Below are positions 1-8,540 of a DNA stretch of 64,000 bases, one piece after another; the first letter of the stretch is position 1; every line of letters starts with the position of its first letter. Source of the stretch: Lishizhenia tianjinensis (lineage in GTDB: Bacteria; Bacteroidota; Bacteroidia; Flavobacteriales_D; Crocinitomicaceae); NCBI GenBank assembly GCA_943330745.2, contig CALQIX020000003.1:1-64000 (forward strand). Direction: 5' to 3'. Made by a program: the position numbers and the translations under genes. The notes under the pieces are model-generated. The model was not told the DNA's origin and searched no databases. It worked only from the letters and a program-made list of their open reading frames with translations.

Positions 1-401
1 ATGGACCCAGAGGAAAATACGCCCATTCGTATTCCGTTATTTTTCCAATCCATTAATCTACTCGGAACATCTTCAAAAACATGTCCTTTGATTTCGCTTG
101 TTTTATAGGCTGTTTCCCACAATATACCTTGAACCGTTTTTAATGGTATAACCTTGCGGTCTTCCTTGCTCCATTGTAATAAATACGCAATAATCTCATC
201 CACTGAAAAACCTTCTTTACCTTCCTCTTTTAATACAATCTCACGCACCTGATCAAAGGCTAATTTAACCTGTTTTACATTTTTTAGCTTCGCCAATAAA
301 TGGATATTCTTTTGAAAATAAGGAAATAACACTTCATACACGAATGAAACTGATGTTGTAGTCCCTTCAATATCCATCAACACAAATTTGACATCTTTCA
401 T
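1..401 (-). CDS. mtnC: Enolase-phosphatase E1 (acireductone synthase), 3' part cut by the window edge
   Basis: HAD-superfamily enzyme of the methionine salvage pathway. It converts 2,3-diketo-5-methylthiopentyl-1-phosphate to acireductone by enolisation and dephosphorylation, in the cytoplasm. About 133 N-terminal residues are visible; the C-terminus lies beyond base 1. The N-terminus reads MKDVKFVLMDIEGTTTSVSF, which holds the HAD motif I in the form DIEGTT typical of MtnC. Near the edge GVFSSGS matches the motif II serine region of this family. The ATG at 399-401 overlaps the stop of mtnD (398-400) as ATGA, so the two are translationally coupled and the pathway context confirms the call: MtnD uses the MtnC product. 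Confidence 0.93.
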   Translation of the reverse strand, partial: MKDVKFVLMDIEGTTTSVSFVYEVLFPYFQKNIHLLAKLKNVKQVKLAFDQVREIVLKEEGKEGFSVDEIIAYLLQWSKEDRKVIPLKTVQGILWETAYKTSEIKGHVFEDVPSRLMDWKNNGIRMGVFSSGS

Positions 402-940
402 TTTCTTTCTACTTTAAAGTCCAAGTAATTTAGTTCAATTTTTGACTCTGTATAATGAGGAACCCATCCACTCATGTCAATAAAAATTCGAATTGCTTTA
501 ACAAATGGATTTTTTTCGCCGGCATCAAACCAATGTTTACTACCTGCAGGAACACTAATAAGATCTCCTCGTTCGCACAATACATTGAATACAGGTTCCG
601 TTTCTAAATTGAACCAAAACAATCCACTACCATCCACAAAAAATCGAATTTCATCTTCCGTATGTGTATGTTCTGCTAAAAATTTAGTGCGAATGGCATC
701 GTAATTATCTGTTGTTGAATTAATTGAAATAACATCAGCCGTTTCATACCCTCCATTTTTCATAAAAGGCAAAAGATCTTTGTCATAGGCTTTTAATATT
801 GACTCAGTGGATGCATTATCTTCAAAATGAATATCACATGACCATTGATCGAAAAAAATACCTCGCAGTTTTAAAAATTGTTGTATTTCTTTTGGTTCAG
901 AAACTTGAATATTTCTATCCGGAACAGAGAGTAAAGCCAT
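398..940 (-). CDS. mtnD: Acireductone dioxygenase (ARD)
   Basis: Cupin dioxygenase of methionine salvage. The iron form turns acireductone into the 2-keto-4-methylthiobutyrate precursor of methionine plus formate; with nickel the family makes an off-pathway product with CO. Length, 180 residues, is normal. The metal ligands are visible: H91 and H93 and E97 in AEHTHTEDEIRFFVDG, and H136 in PAGSKHWFD. It is first in the operon with mtnC downstream (4-base overlap). A TATTTTTG promoter element (945-952, minus strand) ends four bases before the ATG, so the mRNA is probably leaderless. Family and function are secure; which metal is bound cannot be read from sequence. Confidence 0.95.
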   Translation of the reverse strand: MALLSVPDRNIQVSEPKEIQQFLKLRGIFFDQWSCDIHFEDNASTESILKAYDKDLLPFMKNGGYETADVISINSTTDNYDAIRTKFLAEHTHTEDEIRFFVDGSGLFWFNLETEPVFNVLCERGDLISVPAGSKHWFDAGEKNPFVKAIRIFIDMSGWVPHYTESKIELNYLDFKVERK

Positions 941-944
941 AGTA

Positions 945-952
945 CAAAAATA
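945..952 (-). promoter_or_regulatory. -7 promoter element of mtnDC
   Basis: On the minus strand TATTTTTG matches the Bacteroidota -7 consensus TAnnTTTG. It is followed by TACT and then the mtnD ATG, so the expected transcription start falls at or next to the start codon. No good TTG is seen at the -33 position. Confidence 0.55.
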
Positions 953-1024
953 GAGTTTTATTTCAATTTCATTTCAGAGGAACTCATAAACTTCTACAAT
1001 ATCGACTAATTACAGCCAAAAAAA

Positions 1025-2395
1025 CTACTGTTGATGCATTTCATTCAATAAATCGAGTACCGTTTTTACCGGACTAAATGTTTCAGCTGGAAGCTCCACA
1101 AAAACCGTCAACCAATTGGCCATGGAACCATTCCACAAACCAGGATTTTCAATAAATTGAATGTCTTTTCCCTCGTGCTTTTTGTGAACAATAAAATAAG
1201 ATTCATTATCACAATAGTCCTCCAAGTTATAATTGTTTCCTGTCATATCTTTCACCGAAGCAATAATCATTACTGGATTAAAATGAGTACTTTGCTTCAT
1301 GATTTGCTGTTGAGAATCTATGGTTGAAATTTGCGCTTGTTCAACAATCTGTTTCGATACAATTCCATTTTTTTCAATCCAAAACGGTCCTCCACCTGGT
1401 TGTCCACTATTCTTTACCATACCACAAACACGCAATGGCCGATCGATAAAATTGCGAATTTCATCCACGTTTTCAAATGAATTAATCAAATCACCCGAAT
1501 TAAATTGGTAGATTTTATTTAATTCATTTAACCGAAGAATACTTGGATTTTTAAACAAATCAATTAATTGACTTTTAATTAGTTGAGTGAATTTAAGCAA
1601 ATGATTCCATGAAGTTATAGCTAATTCACTTTTAGCCTTGTGTTGTATATTGTCAATGTTTTTTAGCAACACAAAATCTGCTTGAATTTGATTCAAATTT
1701 TCCAATAGTGAACCGTGTCCAGCTGGTTTTCTTAAAGGTAAAGCATCGTTGGTTACTATGAGTTCCAATTTGTCATTAAAAACAAATGAATCAGTTTCAG
1801 AATTTTGTACTGAAAAGCTTATTGGAAAATCATTTTCATTCCTTACTCTTTGTATCGATTCTTCAATTTGTTGTTGATATTCCTCTTGAATGGTGAAATG
1901 AAATTCCAGTTGGCTGGCTTGGATTCCTTTTCCCTGAAGATACTGATCCTGAAAAGCTGTTGTCATTCCTGTTTCCGCAGTATGAAAGGGAATCAACCCT
2001 TTCGGTAAATCACTAAAATTCAATCCCTTATGAAATAAAATAAACTCAACTAAATCAATTAATTCTTCCTTATTTTCAACGGAAACATTCTTATATTTTT
2101 CTTCAAGTAATTCAAAAAAAGGAAATCGATTCAAATTTTGAATGAAGAATTTTAGCTCAGCTGTTATAAGGTTGTTTTTCAAGAAATCATGTAAAAATTG
2201 AAACATGCGAGAACCCGATCCAGATGAAGGGATAAACCAAGTGACTGATGCATTTAATTTTATTTCTGGTAAAATTTCCGGAAGTTGAATAATTCCATCG
2301 TTCAGTGAACAAGGCTTAATTAAGCGAATAAATTGATTTCCATTAGCAATTTTTTGGCGTTGAAAAGAGATTGAATCGGAAGAATGAACTTTCAT
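1025..2395 (-). CDS. DUF4301 family protein
   Basis: 456-residue cytoplasmic protein without signal peptide or membrane segment. Residues about 50-70 carry TWFIPSSGSGSRMFQFL, which I recognise as the N-terminal signature of DUF4301, a Bacteroidota family of about this length and of unknown function. The glycine/serine-rich SGSGSRMF loop after a beta strand resembles the nucleotide-binding loop of sugar-phosphate nucleotidyltransferases (GxGxRM-like); that is inference only. A second conserved-looking stretch is RPAGHGSLLENLNQIQADFV near residue 220, and RVCGMVKNSGQPGGGPFW near residue 320. Its 5' end overlaps the opposite-strand methyltransferase region only if the latter used its farthest ATG. 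No recognisable operon partner; mtnD lies 84 bases downstream. Confidence 0.75.
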   Translation of the reverse strand: MKVHSSDSISFQRQKIANGNQFIRLIKPCSLNDGIIQLPEILPEIKLNASVTWFIPSSGSGSRMFQFLHDFLKNNLITAELKFFIQNLNRFPFFELLEEKYKNVSVENKEELIDLVEFILFHKGLNFSDLPKGLIPFHTAETGMTTAFQDQYLQGKGIQASQLEFHFTIQEEYQQQIEESIQRVRNENDFPISFSVQNSETDSFVFNDKLELIVTNDALPLRKPAGHGSLLENLNQIQADFVLLKNIDNIQHKAKSELAITSWNHLLKFTQLIKSQLIDLFKNPSILRLNELNKIYQFNSGDLINSFENVDEIRNFIDRPLRVCGMVKNSGQPGGGPFWIEKNGIVSKQIVEQAQISTIDSQQQIMKQSTHFNPVMIIASVKDMTGNNYNLEDYCDNESYFIVHKKHEGKDIQFIENPGLWNGSMANWLTVFVELPAETFSPVKTVLDLLNEMHQQ

Positions 2396-2409
2396 GCTTG
2401 AATATACCT

Positions 2410-2417
2410 TATTTTTG
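2410..2417 (+). promoter_or_regulatory. -7 promoter element of the downstream methyltransferase
   Basis: TATTTTTG matches TAnnTTTG exactly and is followed by TGTT and an in-frame GTG at 2422. It lies inside the longest possible reading frame, which argues that translation starts at the GTG and not at the upstream ATG (2371). Confidence 0.5.
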
Positions 2418-2421
2418 TGTT

Positions 2422-3186
2422 GTGATATTGCCGTTCGAAATTATCAAATATTTTGTTCATGCCAAAGGCAGGCATGGAATTCATTCACCTTTTGTATATG
2501 ATTTTGTGGATAAATGCTTGAAAATTGAAGTAAATCCTGAATTTATTCAAAAAAGAAATGATCTTTTCTCAAAACTCAAAAGCTCAAAAAAATTAATCAC
2601 AGTTGCCGATTTTGGAGTAGGTTCAAAAAAATTATCGAATTCAAGAGAAATCAAATCACTCTTTAAAGTTAGTTCAACTAAAGGCAAATATGCTGATTTA
2701 TTATTTCGCCTATCCAGTTTTTATAAACCAGCGAGAATCCTGGAATTGGGAACATCGTTAGGGATTGGAACAATACATTTACAAGCTGGGAATCCTACAT
2801 CAAGAATAACAACAATTGATGCATGCCGGGAGACAATAAATCAAGCCAAGTTGAATTTCAATACTTTTAAATTTGACATTAACTGCATTAATGAAACTTT
2901 TGAAACATTTTTAAACCAACTAGAACTTGAAAGATTCGACCTCATTTTCATTGATGGTCACCATGATGGAGAAGCCTTAAAAAATTACTTGGAGAAATTA
3001 TACGATTATGCTCATGAAGAAACCATTTTTATTTTGGATGACATCCGATGGAGCGCATCCATGTTTCGTGCATGGACTGAGATTATTCATTCAGAAAAAT
3101 ACCATGTTACTCTTGATTTATTTAGAATTGGGATTATTATTCCAAAGAAACAACAGACAAAGCAACATTTTGTAATTCGATACTGA
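2422..3186 (+). CDS. Class I SAM-dependent methyltransferase
   Basis: Rossmann-fold methyltransferase with substrate unknown, probably a small-molecule O-methyltransferase-like enzyme. In the protein the SAM-binding motif I is ILELGTSLGIGT, followed by an acidic residue closing strand 2 (TTIDAC), then FDLIFIDGHHDG and the strand-5 motif ILDDIRWS. The N-terminal HAKGRHGIHSPFVYDFV is a stretch I associate with Bacteroidota members of this family. I chose the GTG at 2422 (254 residues): the frame is open from an ATG at 2371, but that start would overlap the divergent DUF4301 gene and place the promoter element 2410-2417 inside the gene. TTG at 2428 is another option. Its stop is two bases from the convergent DUF3089 gene. 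Confidence 0.85.
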   Translation: MILPFEIIKYFVHAKGRHGIHSPFVYDFVDKCLKIEVNPEFIQKRNDLFSKLKSSKKLITVADFGVGSKKLSNSREIKSLFKVSSTKGKYADLLFRLSSFYKPARILELGTSLGIGTIHLQAGNPTSRITTIDACRETINQAKLNFNTFKFDINCINETFETFLNQLELERFDLIFIDGHHDGEALKNYLEKLYDYAHEETIFILDDIRWSASMFRAWTEIIHSEKYHVTLDLFRIGIIIPKKQQTKQHFVIRY

Positions 3187-3188
3187 AC

Positions 3189-4166
3189 CTACCTTTGTGA
3201 GTTCGTAAAGTTCTGTAGCCTCACTTTTGAATTCAATCGAATATCCTCCCAAAATAAATTCACGTCTCCCAAATGATAATCATCCATTGTAAACGCCATC
3301 CTACGATAAGGAAAATGTGGGGTTGAAATCCACACAGCTCCATCAATTAAATTTGTAGAAAAACTATTTTTATACATTTTACCGTTCCAAAATAAAAATC
3401 CTTTGTGATTTTCCCGAGCAGCACAGGTAGTCATATCCCATGTTACTGGATTTACAACTAGCTTACCCCGATACCATAAATCAAATTTTTCTTTATTTAC
3501 TTTTTTCTTGAAGGTATTCCAGGTTACAAAGCCATTTATTTCGTCAGGAGAATTCATTAATTTCAATTGGGTGTAATTATTTTTATCAATTCCAATTCCG
3601 GGAATATATGCTGCAACCAACTGTTTTTGTAAAGGTGTTCCATCAAACAAATCTTTCAACAAAAGGGATAAATGAGTTGAACCTTGACTATGTCCAGCTA
3701 AAATTATCGGTCGACCGTTGTTGTAATGCTCTAAGTAATACAAAAAAGCACTTTTGATATCCGAATAAGCCAACAATAGCGCCTCTTTCCCCCCCTCTTT
3801 TAATTTTCTATAAGATCGAATGTGAGCTTGACGATAAAACGGGACAAACATGCGACCACTCTCTGCCCATGCTGAAGCTTGAAATTTAACTGCTTTGTTA
3901 AGAACTGATTTGCGTTGCTCTTCATTTTCAAGAGTAATATTCCATGCCGTATCGGATTTATCAAGAAACAAAGTAGGATAAACATAAAAAACGTCCGCTT
4001 TACCGATCCAAGAAGAATCTGTAATAAACTCGGAAATTGGTGAATTCATTTGATTTGGCAGTATCGCCCAATTCGTTTGAATAGAATAGTCCACTTGTGA
4101 AAAGAGAGAATTGTTGACAAAAATTAAGAAAAGAAATAGTTTGAGTAGATTGTGGAACATTTTCAT
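3189..4166 (-). CDS. Secreted DUF3089 protein, alpha/beta-hydrolase-like
   Basis: 325 residues starting MKMFHNLLKLFLFLIFVNNS, a signal peptide with probable cleavage after LFSQ. The mature part has DUF3089 features: FYVYPTLFL, QASAWAESGRMFVPFYRQAH, and the nucleophile elbow AGHSQGSTH (GxSxG), so an esterase/lipase-like activity at the cell envelope is likely but the substrate is unknown. The rest, including SPHFPYRRMAFTMDDYHLGDVNLFW near the C-terminus, has no motif I can assign. The gene is divergent from the DUF3078 gene; a TAATTTTG element at 4192-4199 on the minus strand could be its promoter. Its 3' end is two bases from the convergent methyltransferase. Confidence 0.8.
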   Translation of the reverse strand: MKMFHNLLKLFLFLIFVNNSLFSQVDYSIQTNWAILPNQMNSPISEFITDSSWIGKADVFYVYPTLFLDKSDTAWNITLENEEQRKSVLNKAVKFQASAWAESGRMFVPFYRQAHIRSYRKLKEGGKEALLLAYSDIKSAFLYYLEHYNNGRPIILAGHSQGSTHLSLLLKDLFDGTPLQKQLVAAYIPGIGIDKNNYTQLKLMNSPDEINGFVTWNTFKKKVNKEKFDLWYRGKLVVNPVTWDMTTCAARENHKGFLFWNGKMYKNSFSTNLIDGAVWISTPHFPYRRMAFTMDDYHLGDVNLFWEDIRLNSKVRLQNFTNSQR

Positions 4167-4170
4167 GAAT

Positions 4171-4178
4171 TACCTTTG
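4171..4178 (+). promoter_or_regulatory. -7 promoter element of the DUF3078 gene
   Basis: TACCTTTG matches TAnnTTTG and ends five bases before the TTG start codon at 4184. This position suggests a leaderless mRNA beginning near the TTG. Confidence 0.5.
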
Positions 4179-4183
4179 TTTTA

Positions 4184-5161
4184 TTGAAGAACAAAATTAA
4201 CATACCAACTAAAACTTATCTTGTATTAATTGTTATTTTTTTTGCATTTAACTATTTTTCTGTTTTCGCTAATGATACGCTTCCTGTAAAAAAGGACTCC
4301 ATACTCATCGAAAAACCTTGGAAATTTAAAATGATTTATCAATTAAACGGTACACAATCCACTTTTGTGAATTGGAATGCTGGAGGACGAAATAATTTGT
4401 CATTAATTGGTACAATAAGTACAGGGAATTATTATTCTAAAGGTGATTCTAAATGGTCAACAGACCTACTTATTGCATTGGGAGGAATAAAGTATTTTGA
4501 CAATTTAGTTGGGAATTCACTTCAAAAAACGGATGATCGAATTGATTTCAGTAGTATTTACGGTCAAAAATTCTCTAAACACCTTTTTTTTTCACTGAAT
4601 ACTGGTTTTAAAACACAATTTTTATCAGGATTTAATTTACCCAATGATTCCGTTAGAGTTTCTACTTTTTTGGCGCCTGGATACCTTAATATAGCCTTTG
4701 GATTAGATTATATTAAAAATGAAAACTTTTCAATTTTCGCATCTCCTTTCGCTTTCAAAGGAACCATAGTAATGGATCAATCATTGGCCGATGCAGGGGC
4801 TTTTGGTGTTGAAAAAGCAAGTAAGGATGTTAATGGAAATATCGTTTCTCCAGGTCGAAATTTTCGCGAAGAATACGGCGCCTATATCAAGATGAAATGG
4901 AATAAAGCACTGATGAGAAACATTGATCTAAAATCCAAACTTGAGTTATTTAGCAATTATACGGACCATCCAGAAAATATAGATGTCAATGCTGAGCTAA
5001 TCATTCTATTCAAAGTAAACAAATTATTTTCGGCCTCCACTCAATTTAATATGATCTATGATGATGATATTAAGGTAAAGGACTCTAACGGGAATTATGG
5101 CCCGCGTACACAGTTTAAATCAGTATTAGGACTAGGCTTGCACTACAAAATGGCAAATTAA
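4184..5161 (+). CDS. DUF3078 outer-membrane-type protein
   Basis: 325 residues with a signal peptide (KTYLVLIVIFFAFNYFSVFA, cleavage near FAND). The mature part opens with WKFKMIYQLNGTQSTFVNWNAGGRNN, the characteristic start of DUF3078, a Bacteroidota family predicted to form an outer-membrane beta barrel. Alternating aromatic and polar strands run to the C-terminus (LGLGLHYKMAN), consistent with a barrel. Function is unknown. The start codon is TTG: no ATG occurs in frame before the hydrophobic segment, and an upstream start would not fit the divergent DUF3089 gene (ATG at 4166). A -7 promoter element lies five bases upstream of the TTG. Confidence 0.82.
   Translation: MKNKINIPTKTYLVLIVIFFAFNYFSVFANDTLPVKKDSILIEKPWKFKMIYQLNGTQSTFVNWNAGGRNNLSLIGTISTGNYYSKGDSKWSTDLLIALGGIKYFDNLVGNSLQKTDDRIDFSSIYGQKFSKHLFFSLNTGFKTQFLSGFNLPNDSVRVSTFLAPGYLNIAFGLDYIKNENFSIFASPFAFKGTIVMDQSLADAGAFGVEKASKDVNGNIVSPGRNFREEYGAYIKMKWNKALMRNIDLKSKLELFSNYTDHPENIDVNAELIILFKVNKLFSASTQFNMIYDDDIKVKDSNGNYGPRTQFKSVLGLGLHYKMAN
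4192..4199 (-). promoter_or_regulatory. Possible -7 element of the DUF3089 gene
   Basis: Minus-strand TAATTTTG, 25 bases before the ATG at 4166. It lies within the first codons of the divergent DUF3078 gene, so the two transcripts would overlap at their 5' ends if both elements are used. Confidence 0.35.
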
Positions 5162-5219
5162 TACAACAATTAATCCTTTTGTATGTTATTCGGGTTGAAT
5201 TCATATGAATCTAAATCGT

Positions 5220-5227
5220 TATTTTTG
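5220..5227 (+). promoter_or_regulatory. -7 promoter element of trxB
   Basis: TATTTTTG matches TAnnTTTG. A TTG at 5195-5197 lies 22 bases upstream, a slightly long spacing for the -33 element. The position favours the ATG at 5247 as translation start over the in-frame ATG at 5205. Confidence 0.5.
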
Positions 5228-5246
5228 TCCTTCAAAATCATATAAG

Positions 5247-6197
5247 ATGAATACACCAGAAAAAATTAAATGCTTAATAATCGGTTCAGGTCCTGCGGGT
5301 TTTACTGCTGCGATTTATGCTGCTCGTGCTGACATGAGCCCTGTTTTATACCAGGGGATGCAACCAGGAGGACAATTAACTACAACAAATGAAGTAGAAA
5401 ATTTTCCCGGCTATCCGCAAGGAATCAGCGGTCCAGAAATGATGGTAGAATTAGAAACTCAAGCGAAACGATTTGATACGGACGTACGTTTTGGATTTAT
5501 AAATAAAGTAAACTTTACTGGCCCAATTCATAAATGTTGGACAGAAGAAGGTCACGAAATTCATGCTGAAACTGTTATCATTTCAACCGGTGCATCTGCA
5601 AAATACCTTGGTTTAGAAAGTGAACAAAAATACCTTTTAAATGGTGGTGGGGTTTCTGCGTGTGCAGTGTGTGATGGTTTCTTTTATCGTGGACAAGAGG
5701 TTGTAATTGTGGGTGCAGGAGATTCTGCTTGTGAAGAAGCCCATTATTTATCAAAGCTTTGTACCAAAGTAACGATGCTTGTTCGAAAAGATGATTTTCG
5801 AGCGTCTAAAATTATGGCTGACCGAGTAAAGAAAACCGAAAATATCATCATTTTATACAACACCGATACTGATGAAGTATTAGGAGACGGAAATGGTGTT
5901 ACTGGGGCTCGTGTAAAAAATAACGTCACGGGAGAAATTACAATAATTCCGTGTACAGGATTTTTCGTAGCAATTGGACACACACCAAACACAGATATTT
6001 TCAAGGGTTATATTGATTTAGATGAAACAGGATACATTAAGTATGCTCAACCAGGAACATCCAAAACAAATGTGGCAGGGGTTTTTGTAGCGGGAGATGC
6101 TGCTGATAAAACATACAGACAAGCAATAACAGCGGCGGGAACGGGATGTATGGCAGCACTCGACGCTGAAAGATATTTAGCAGCATTGGAACATTAA
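5247..6197 (+). CDS. trxB: Thioredoxin-disulfide reductase
   Basis: FAD- and NADPH-dependent flavoenzyme that keeps thioredoxin reduced in the cytoplasm. With the ATG at 5247 the protein has 316 residues, the usual length. The FAD-binding GSGPAG lies at residues 13-18, the redox-active pair is C139 and C142 in ACAVCDGFF, the NADPH-binding GAGDSA is at 156-161, and GVFVAGDAAD near the C-terminus is the second FAD motif. An in-frame ATG at 5205 would add 14 residues with no counterpart in the family and would include the promoter element at 5220-5227, so I rejected it. A DUF3467 gene follows ten bases downstream. It could supply electrons to the several thioredoxin-fold proteins in this window. 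Confidence 0.96.
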   Translation: MNTPEKIKCLIIGSGPAGFTAAIYAARADMSPVLYQGMQPGGQLTTTNEVENFPGYPQGISGPEMMVELETQAKRFDTDVRFGFINKVNFTGPIHKCWTEEGHEIHAETVIISTGASAKYLGLESEQKYLLNGGGVSACAVCDGFFYRGQEVVIVGAGDSACEEAHYLSKLCTKVTMLVRKDDFRASKIMADRVKKTENIIILYNTDTDEVLGDGNGVTGARVKNNVTGEITIIPCTGFFVAIGHTPNTDIFKGYIDLDETGYIKYAQPGTSKTNVAGVFVAGDAADKTYRQAITAAGTGCMAALDAERYLAALEH

Positions 6198-6207
6198 AAA
6201 TAAAATT

Positions 6208-6516
6208 ATGGAAAATCAAGAAAATCAAATGAACATTGAATTATCTGAAGAAATAGCTTTGGGTATTTATTCAAATCTCGCTATAATTACGCACTCTCCT
6301 GCCGAAGTTGTATGCGATTTCATTCAAATAATGCCAGGAATGCCCAAAGGAAAAGTACGATCAAGGGTAATCATGACCCCTGAAAATGCGAAGCGTTTTC
6401 TTCAAGCATTAGCAGAAAATATTGAGAAATACGAGGAGAATATTGGACGAATCAACGAAAAGAATTCGAATAATATGCCACCAATGAATTTTGGCACACC
6501 GAGTACCATGGCCTAA
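6208..6516 (+). CDS. DUF3467 protein
   Basis: 102-residue soluble protein. The stretch ELSEEIALGIYSNLAIITHS followed by PAEVVCDFIQIMPG and SRVIMTPENAKRFLQALAEN is the full DUF3467 signature; the family is small and of unknown function. The last 20 residues are asparagine- and methionine-rich and probably unstructured. It is ten bases downstream of trxB and is followed by an intrinsic terminator (6546-6573), so trxB and this gene form a two-gene operon. Confidence 0.85.
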   Translation: MENQENQMNIELSEEIALGIYSNLAIITHSPAEVVCDFIQIMPGMPKGKVRSRVIMTPENAKRFLQALAENIEKYEENIGRINEKNSNNMPPMNFGTPSTMA

Positions 6517-6545
6517 AATCCTTTAAAATATTATCTAAAATCGTT

Positions 6546-6573
6546 AAAGCCAGCTGAAAATCTGGCTTTTTCT
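6546..6573 (+). terminator. Rho-independent terminator after trxB-DUF3467
   Basis: AAAGCCAG and CTGGCTTT form an eight-pair stem around the loop CTGAAAAT, followed by a short T run (6567-6572). Placed 30 bases after the DUF3467 stop. Confidence 0.85.
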
Positions 6574-6795
6574 ATTCTACCTAAAATAATTCTGATTATT
6601 TGACGTTCAATTCATAACTGCCTATGATAAAAAATTACACAACCAGAACCAAATCGATTAACTTAAAAAGTAAAAAAAATAAACCTAGTAAATCTTCATT
6701 GGATTTTATTTTGGGATATAGCGCATCGATTGATCTTATTTCAACTTCTCATTTATGTTTTGTTTTGAATAAAAACTAATCCAACTAACTAGTTT
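6574..6795. other. AT-rich intergenic region before the ABC exporter genes
   Basis: The remaining 222 bases after the terminator hold no open frame with a plausible protein and no RNA gene that I recognise. A weak promoter candidate is TTG at 6730-6732 with TATGTTTT at 6754-6761 (spacer 21), 34 bases before the ABC gene; the last base of the -7 consensus is not matched. Confidence 0.3.
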
Positions 6796-7695
6796 ATGGA
6801 AAATATACTCGAGGTGAGGAACCTTAGTAAACGATTTGGGAAAATCAATGCCGTAAATTCAATTTCATTTTCAGTTGAAAAAGGAAATGTATACGGATTA
6901 CTTGGCCCCAATGGTAGTGGGAAATCAACTACATTGGGGATTTTACTTTCCACGTTAAATCCAACAGAAGGAAGTTGGTCATGGTTTGGACAGCCTGGAA
7001 CGCCTACGGATGTTTTAAAACGAATTGGAGCTATAATAGAACACCCCAATTTTTACACCTTTCTTTCTGCTGAAAAAAATCTGAAAATTGTATGCGAAAT
7101 TAAAAATGTTAATTACGATAGAATAAATGAAGTTTTGCAACTAGTTGGCTTGGCTGAACGGAAAAATGATAAGTTTTCTACCTTCTCTCTAGGAATGAAA
7201 CAACGGCTTTCTATTGCATCAGCCATGTTGAGTAGTCCAGAAGTGCTGATTCTTGATGAACCAACCAACGGACTCGATCCAGAGGGTATTATCCAGATAA
7301 GAGAAATTATTCGTTCTATTGCAGCTCAAGGAACAACTATTTTACTTGCTAGTCATTTATTGGATGAAGTTGAAAAAGTCTGTAGTCATGTAATCATATT
7401 GAAGAAAGGAGTTTCCCTCTATTGTGGAAAAGTTTCAGCAATGACAGCAACCAAAGGATATTTCATCCTTCAATCTTCTAACATGACTGAATTAAAACAC
7501 GAACTTGAAAAGATGACTGAATTTAGTGAAATCAAAACGGAAGATAATAAACTTATCGCTTCAATTGAACATGATATTACCGCTGAACAACTCAATAGAC
7601 ACTTACTAAGTAAAGAGATTTACCTAAGTCATTTAGTCAAACAAAAAGAATCGCTGGAAGAACAATTTTTAGAACTAGTAAAGCAAAATCAATGA
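6796..7695 (+). CDS. ABC transporter ATP-binding protein
   Basis: 299-residue nucleotide-binding subunit of an ABC exporter of the CcmA/bacitracin-type class. Walker A is GPNGSGKST (residues 37-45), the signature is FSLGMKQRLS (about 130-139), Walker B is LILDEP (151-156) with D-loop GLDP, and the H-loop is LLASHLLDE. The 100-residue C-terminal extension is usual for this class. The cognate permease starts inside its stop codon (ATGA at 7692-7695). The cargo cannot be deduced; relatives include Gliding-type GldA, antibiotic-resistance and generic multidrug exporters. GldA is possible but I see nothing that singles it out. Confidence 0.92.
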   Translation: MENILEVRNLSKRFGKINAVNSISFSVEKGNVYGLLGPNGSGKSTTLGILLSTLNPTEGSWSWFGQPGTPTDVLKRIGAIIEHPNFYTFLSAEKNLKIVCEIKNVNYDRINEVLQLVGLAERKNDKFSTFSLGMKQRLSIASAMLSSPEVLILDEPTNGLDPEGIIQIREIIRSIAAQGTTILLASHLLDEVEKVCSHVIILKKGVSLYCGKVSAMTATKGYFILQSSNMTELKHELEKMTEFSEIKTEDNKLIASIEHDITAEQLNRHLLSKEIYLSHLVKQKESLEEQFLELVKQNQ

Positions 7696-8540
7696 AAAGA
7701 CTGATTCGAATCGAATGGCTGAAAAACTTTAGCTATTTTCCTGTAATATTATTTTCCAGTATCTATTTTAGTTTAGTAATCGGTTTTACGCTGATCTGTG
7801 CCCAAACAATACCAATTTTTGGAATTTCTATTAAATTATTAGATCAAGGATTTTTGGACTTTCCGCAAATCTGGAACTTTCTCACCTACTTCACCGGTCT
7901 TCTAAAAATCTTTCTTGGACTCATTGTTATTTTCACGATTTCAAATGAATTTACAAACAAGCTATTTAAACAAAATATCATTGATGGATTAAGTAGAAAG
8001 GAATTTTTATTTTCGAAAGTATTAACTATTACCTTGTTATCATTGTTATCTACAGGTATTGTAGTATCCATGGGGTTGATTTTAGGCTTTTCCTTTTCAA
8101 AATCAACAGAACTCAATTTAATTTTTAAAGAAAGTTATTTTATTCTCGGGTATTTTTTAAAATTGTTCTCATTTTTAACGTTTTTGCTCTTTATAACAGT
8201 TCTTTTAAAAAGAGTGGTATTTGTTTTCCTTACTTTCTTTATTTGGTGGGTAGTCGAGATAATTTTAACAGTTATTGAATACCAATCCAGGGTAATCGAA
8301 AAATTTGATGAATCAGGAAGAAACGTAACGGAGAAAATTCAATTATTAACTGATTATCTACCTTTAAATACAATGTCTAAACTTGTTGAAGAACCTTTTC
8401 AACGAATTCGACTAATAGAGTCAATGACTGGAGGAAAATATACGTTCGAAATTCCTTATTTCGCAGTTATAACTTCGATTGGATATTCAATACTATTTCT
8501 ATATGGTACTTTTTATATTATGAAAAAGCGCGACTGGTGA
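7692..8540 (+). CDS. ABC transporter permease (ABC-2 type)
   Basis: 282-residue integral membrane protein with about six hydrophobic segments: near residues 15-40, 70-90, 110-140, 150-170, 175-195 and 255-275. The ordering matches ABC-2 permeases that pair with the ATPase encoded just upstream, with which it overlaps by four bases. A soluble stretch at about 200-250 (YQSRVIEKFDESGRN onwards) would be periplasmic. Substrate unknown. The stop abuts the stop of the convergent hypothetical gene with no base between. Confidence 0.85.
   Translation: MKRLIRIEWLKNFSYFPVILFSSIYFSLVIGFTLICAQTIPIFGISIKLLDQGFLDFPQIWNFLTYFTGLLKIFLGLIVIFTISNEFTNKLFKQNIIDGLSRKEFLFSKVLTITLLSLLSTGIVVSMGLILGFSFSKSTELNLIFKESYFILGYFLKLFSFLTFLLFITVLLKRVVFVFLTFFIWWVVEIILTVIEYQSRVIEKFDESGRNVTEKIQLLTDYLPLNTMSKLVEEPFQRIRLIESMTGGKYTFEIPYFAVITSIGYSILFLYGTFYIMKKRDW

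Noticed and set aside
5205..5246. Longer trxB start
   Set aside because: The extra codons have no family counterpart and contain a -7 promoter element at 5220-5227.
6574..6795. Possible small RNA in the gap between DUF3467 and the ABC genes
   Set aside because: No stable hairpin, second terminator or conserved motif other than the DUF3467 terminator was recognised.
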